DNA from: Osedax fenrisi
Taxonomy: Eukaryota; Annelida; Polychaeta; Sabellida; Siboglinidae
NCBI GenBank assembly: GCA_964019155.1
Contig: OZ025243.1
Coordinates: forward strand, 28,516,871-28,580,870
Direction of reading: 5' to 3'
DNA length: 64,000 bases
Of the stretch, positions 60,532 to 64,000 are shown piece by piece (positions within the stretch are counted from its first letter, which is position 1; each line of letters begins with the position of its first letter). The notes beneath the pieces are model-generated. The model ran no database searches, was not told the DNA's origin, and saw only the letters and a list, made by a program, of their open reading frames with translations. The position numbers and the translations under genes are program-made.

Positions 60532-61130
60532 GTAATTCTTTATATCACGGACTTCCTTTATATTCTATAAATTTCATAAATAGAGTTATACGGTCTTCAT
60601 TACGCTTACTATTTCGCATACAATTATTTGATCACTCTTGCACTTCCGAAAAATTATATGGCTAAAATGTTTATCTGCTAAACAGCGATCAATATATAAA
60701 ATTATTATGATTGTTTATAAATGCATATACCTTAAATCACCTAAATATTTCAACAATTTACTGACATACCGGATTGAGTCGATAACATCTAGATTATATA
60801 ACAGTAAAATACTTCGTTACCATAAGTTAAGGCTGGCTATATATGTCAAAAGCTCTTTCGGAATTCGGCAGCTGCACTATGGAATTTTCTATCTTGAGAT
60901 ATAAGACTTGTAACATCCATAGAACGTCTTAGAAGTAAAGTTAAAGAATTTATTATTGGTGATTTTTAATATTCGAATATTTTTATTTTATATATTTTAT
61001 TTTGTTCACGTTTATTTATTTAATAATCCTATATTGTTTTACTTATATATTATTTTATCGTTTATTTATTTATGTATTATTATTTTGCTAACACATAAAT
61101 AAGAACTACCTTTGTTATATTTGTAAATAA
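60532..61130 (+). mobile_element. CR1-like LINE relic, right part
   Basis: It resumes the frame broken at 58456: CNSLYHGLPLYSINFINRVI, then RSSLRLLFRIQLFDHSC, TSEKLYG, CLSAKQRSIYKIIMIVYKC and the usual WN-region remnant. The 3' UTR is T-rich and the end near 61120 is TTTGTAAATAAATAAATGAT. Confidence 0.88.
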
Positions 61131-63104
61131 ATAAATGATCTAGCTATCTAGCTATCTATAATTATTCTGTGTAAATTCATTGTAAATATTTATAATATAA
61201 TAATGTAAACTGTATTAAATATATATATACTAACGATAACTTATCACCTTATTATTATAAATAAATTTACACTTATGAATATTTGTTATTTAAATAAGTA
61301 AATATATATAATATTATTTATTTTATCTTTTACAATTCTAAAAGTGTTCTTCTTATATTCAAATTATGATGATTATTAAATGTATTCATTTTTTTAAATT
61401 ATTAATATAATTTATTTAAATTATATTCTTTAAAGTGTTTATTTTATAGTTACATTTTACCTAAAATCATAAATTATATATAATTTTAAAGATAATATTT
61501 AATAAAATATGGGATATAAATAATTGTTCAGCTAACTAACAAACAGTTCTTATAACAGTAATACATACAAATATATATTGTATGTATCGCGTACAAACAT
61601 TCATACATGTTTATGTACAAATAAGCATATCAGGCTTAGGGGTGATTACCCTTAATTAACTTAAGTTACCGAATATGGACACTCTCGGTATCTCAGAAAC
61701 CATAAATCATACAAAAAAAATGTAATGAATAAAATATTTATAATTATATTCTTGACCTGTATACTTATCCCATAGCATTTGGATGCCGTAGGCGAGCAGT
61801 TAATTTCTTAAACATTTTATTCCATCCTTTCTTTTTCTCACTAATTCCACTCATTCATAAACTATCAAGTTCTTCAATATTATTTAAATGAATTGAAATT
61901 TTGAAACAATTTAGAATATATATAACTACATAATATTTGAATTTTTAATTTAATAATTAGTAAATTTTAAAATATTCATAATTTGATCTTTTATTTTAAA
62001 AATAATAATAATTTAGTAGTTGAATATATTTTTAAATATTAAATATTAAATATTTTATTTTATATTTTATAAAAATGCATTTATTATAGATCTATATAAT
62101 ATCTATCATTATGTTAACTATTGTATTTACAAATAAATTAAAAAAGTTAATACATATTTAGTAGACCACTATTTTTCATATTAAATACATTTAAAATTCT
62201 ATTTAAGAACATAGGTCGCACCTACCATTACATTTATAATATTTAAGATATAAACGTTACAAAAATATGTTATTTTAATGTTGTTTTCGTAAATTTATAA
62301 TTTCTTATTATTCTTTATGTATTCCACACATTCAATAATAATTTCAACTTTATTTTCTGGATTACATATTTTCTTTTATCAAAAATCATCAATATACCAT
62401 TAAATAGTACTAATTTACCTTATATTATTAAAGCATAATTTTATAGAAAATAAAGTAATTACATATTATAGTACAACTGTTATTACATTAGTATGCATTA
62501 ATATGCACTCATTTTTATGCATTCTTAATGTTATTTAATTATAGTTCATCAAAAAATAAATATATATGGTCTCGAAAAATACAGGCAATTATATTTTTCT
62601 GAATTAGTCATTTATATTAGTTATAGATATTAATCGAGTGCGAGTAAAATAATAATACAAATCACGATAATTTAATTATAAGATTATAACTTACTATTAC
62701 TGTATCGTCGTTTACATTGATATTTTATTTAATATATATATATATATATATATTATAGACAATTGAATATTAAAATTAAGTAAATAGTACTGTATAATAT
62801 TGATTCATATGTGAAATTATAATACACGTAATTACGAAATATGTCTCATTTTAATACGATAGTTTAAATGTAAATGACAATGAGCATGTTTTGATATGAA
62901 TGAAAGCGAGGACTACAGTTGTAACCGCACTCCACGACGATACCAAGGTTATGAACTGCGTGGTCACGAGGTCATAGTGTGATAACAATGTTACACACCG
63001 AATACGTATACTATATCATACAATAATATACTAAATGTGTACACACGTGTGAATAGATTGATACTATATCTAAGGTATTACTAGATTATAGTATGTATTG
63101 AAGA
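61131..63104. other. AT-rich intergenic DNA, no gene seen
   Basis: A short tandem CTAGCTATCTAG occurs at 61139-61158 and a TA tract near 62730-62752. The patch at 62870-63000 is less AT-rich but has no supported frame. Confidence 0.5.
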
Positions 63105-64000
63105 TATTTACTGGAGATGCTAAACTCCGCCCCAGCGGCTCCCCAGGTTGCGGATAGGGGAATTGCCACTAGATATAGTGGTCAACTGCAAATAACCAAT
63201 AAGCAGTGCCGGACAAAAGCCAGGGTGCCCTTTGGCAAGGAATAGTACCTGTTAGTCACCCGATCAGGGTCACGTGAAGTCTACTGAAAACAGGGTAAGC
63301 GGATGTGCCAAAGCTAATACTATCCGAGGTACCTTAACTCTATTATTGAGCACTGTTAGCATGTGTATGGAGCAGCCCCGCACAATGCTATATTATCTAC
63401 CGAAAGTAAACAAATGACACACTTACAACCAACAAATTTATCATGCCGCATAGCTCGTCGCGCGGTCAAACAAGGAGCGCGTCCTGTAAAACCACCTCAG
63501 GTTATAGTCGAAAAAATAGATACTGAGAAATCCAAAAAATCTGAACTCCCCAAACTACTAAAGGCAAATAAAGTTCTCATATTTGGAACACTGAATACAC
63601 AGACACTTAGACAGATTTGGAAAATACCAGAGTTAATAGCATCAGCCGAAAAAACAAATCATGACATTATCTGTATTCAAGAACATAGAATAATTCATGA
63701 TGAAAATGTTATTAAAGAACATGATTATGGAACATGGATACTCATAACCTGCTCAGCTTGGAGAAATTCTATAAATGCATCCACAGGTGGAATAGGTTTT
63801 CTAGTCAATAAACAAGCATATGCTGCAATAACAGATATAGAGAAGATAACCCCTAAAATAATGACTATCAACCTTACTGGAAATCTACAAACGACTATTA
63901 TTTCATGTTATAGCCCAACAAATGTAAGTGACGAACAAGAAACGATAGAATTCTATACGGAACTAAATTATTTAACAAGACGGTTCCCGAAACATAATGT
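63105..64000 (+). mobile_element. LINE 5' end (5' UTR and endonuclease), continues past the window
   Basis: A GC-richer leader from about 63105 (CCGCCCCAGCGGCTCCCCAG, then AGGGTCACGTGAAGTC and GCGGATGTGCCAAAGC) leads into an open frame. A leader of this kind directly before an endonuclease ORF fits a full-length LINE 5' UTR. The exact start is uncertain. Confidence 0.75.
63414..64000 (+). CDS. LINE ORF, APE-type endonuclease, open to the window edge
   Basis: From ATG at 63414 the frame is open for 195 codons with no stop. The N-terminal 60 residues are basic (SCRIARRAVKQGARPVKPPQ). The endonuclease follows: LIFGTLNTQTLRQIWKIPEL with the family's first Asn, SAEKTNHDIICIQEHRIIHD with the catalytic Glu in IQEHR, STGGIGFLVN, then MTINLTGNLQTTIISCYSPT (Y-x-PT motif). 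The GDFN and SDH motifs would lie beyond the edge. It nicks target DNA to prime reverse transcription. Unlike all other LINE copies here it shows no break so far, so it may belong to a young element. It probably belongs to the clade of the 58457-60531 insert, but this cannot be shown because the two do not overlap. Confidence 0.88.
   Translation, partial: MTHLQPTNLSCRIARRAVKQGARPVKPPQVIVEKIDTEKSKKSELPKLLKANKVLIFGTLNTQTLRQIWKIPELIASAEKTNHDIICIQEHRIIHDENVIKEHDYGTWILITCSAWRNSINASTGGIGFLVNKQAYAAITDIEKITPKIMTINLTGNLQTTIISCYSPTNVSDEQETIEFYTELNYLTRRFPKHN

Overview
The window looks like an AT-rich, intron-bearing genome of an invertebrate animal. The evidence is a TASK-type two-pore potassium channel with spliced exons, a membrane mucin with a SEA domain spread over several short exons, and many old CR1/jockey-like non-LTR retrotransposon (LINE) relics. 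More than fifty (TA)n tracts and one 252-bp pure ATT tract punctuate the non-coding DNA. I see no bacterial-type operons, rRNA or working tRNA genes. I cannot name the phylum.

Host genes. (1) On the plus strand, the last two exons of a TASK-like K2P channel lie at 503-678 and 3586-4359; its first exon is left of the window. (2) On the minus strand, seven exons between 24114 and 18366 join in one consistent frame. They give a short cytoplasmic tail, one transmembrane helix, a SEA domain over three exons and a long Thr/Pro/Val mucin tail. The first exon was not found. (3) On the minus strand, a proline-rich terminal exon with RDNYQ repeats (37691-37263) and a possible upstream exon (about 39078-38978) belong to an unrecognised gene.

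Mobile DNA fills most of the rest. There are about sixteen LINE relics. One group is CR1/jockey-like (1.5-2.3, 6.3-7.2, 8.2-9.5, 9.6-10.7, 14.4-17.1, 25.4-27.6, 44.4-46.0, 46.7-47.7, 50.3-52.8, 54.9-55.9, 57.4-61.1 kb). A second group ends in TAAG-like tails (13.0, 39.9, 40.4 and 58.5-60.5 kb). A LINE 5' end with an intact endonuclease reading frame runs off the right edge (63.1-64.0 kb). Two tRNA-headed SINE families occur.

The most distinctive material is a set of DNA-transposon-like elements without a visible transposase. One is a hAT-like 2.55-kb element with a perfect 8-bp target duplication (34644-37195). One is a TA-targeting 993-bp element whose removal restores a LINE reading frame (29800-30792). 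The others are elements at 49165-50089, 42029-43736, 42809-43116 and about 29340-31670. Several are built from their own private short word repeated many times in both orientations. Nested insertions and paralogous empty sites let some boundaries be fixed from this window alone.
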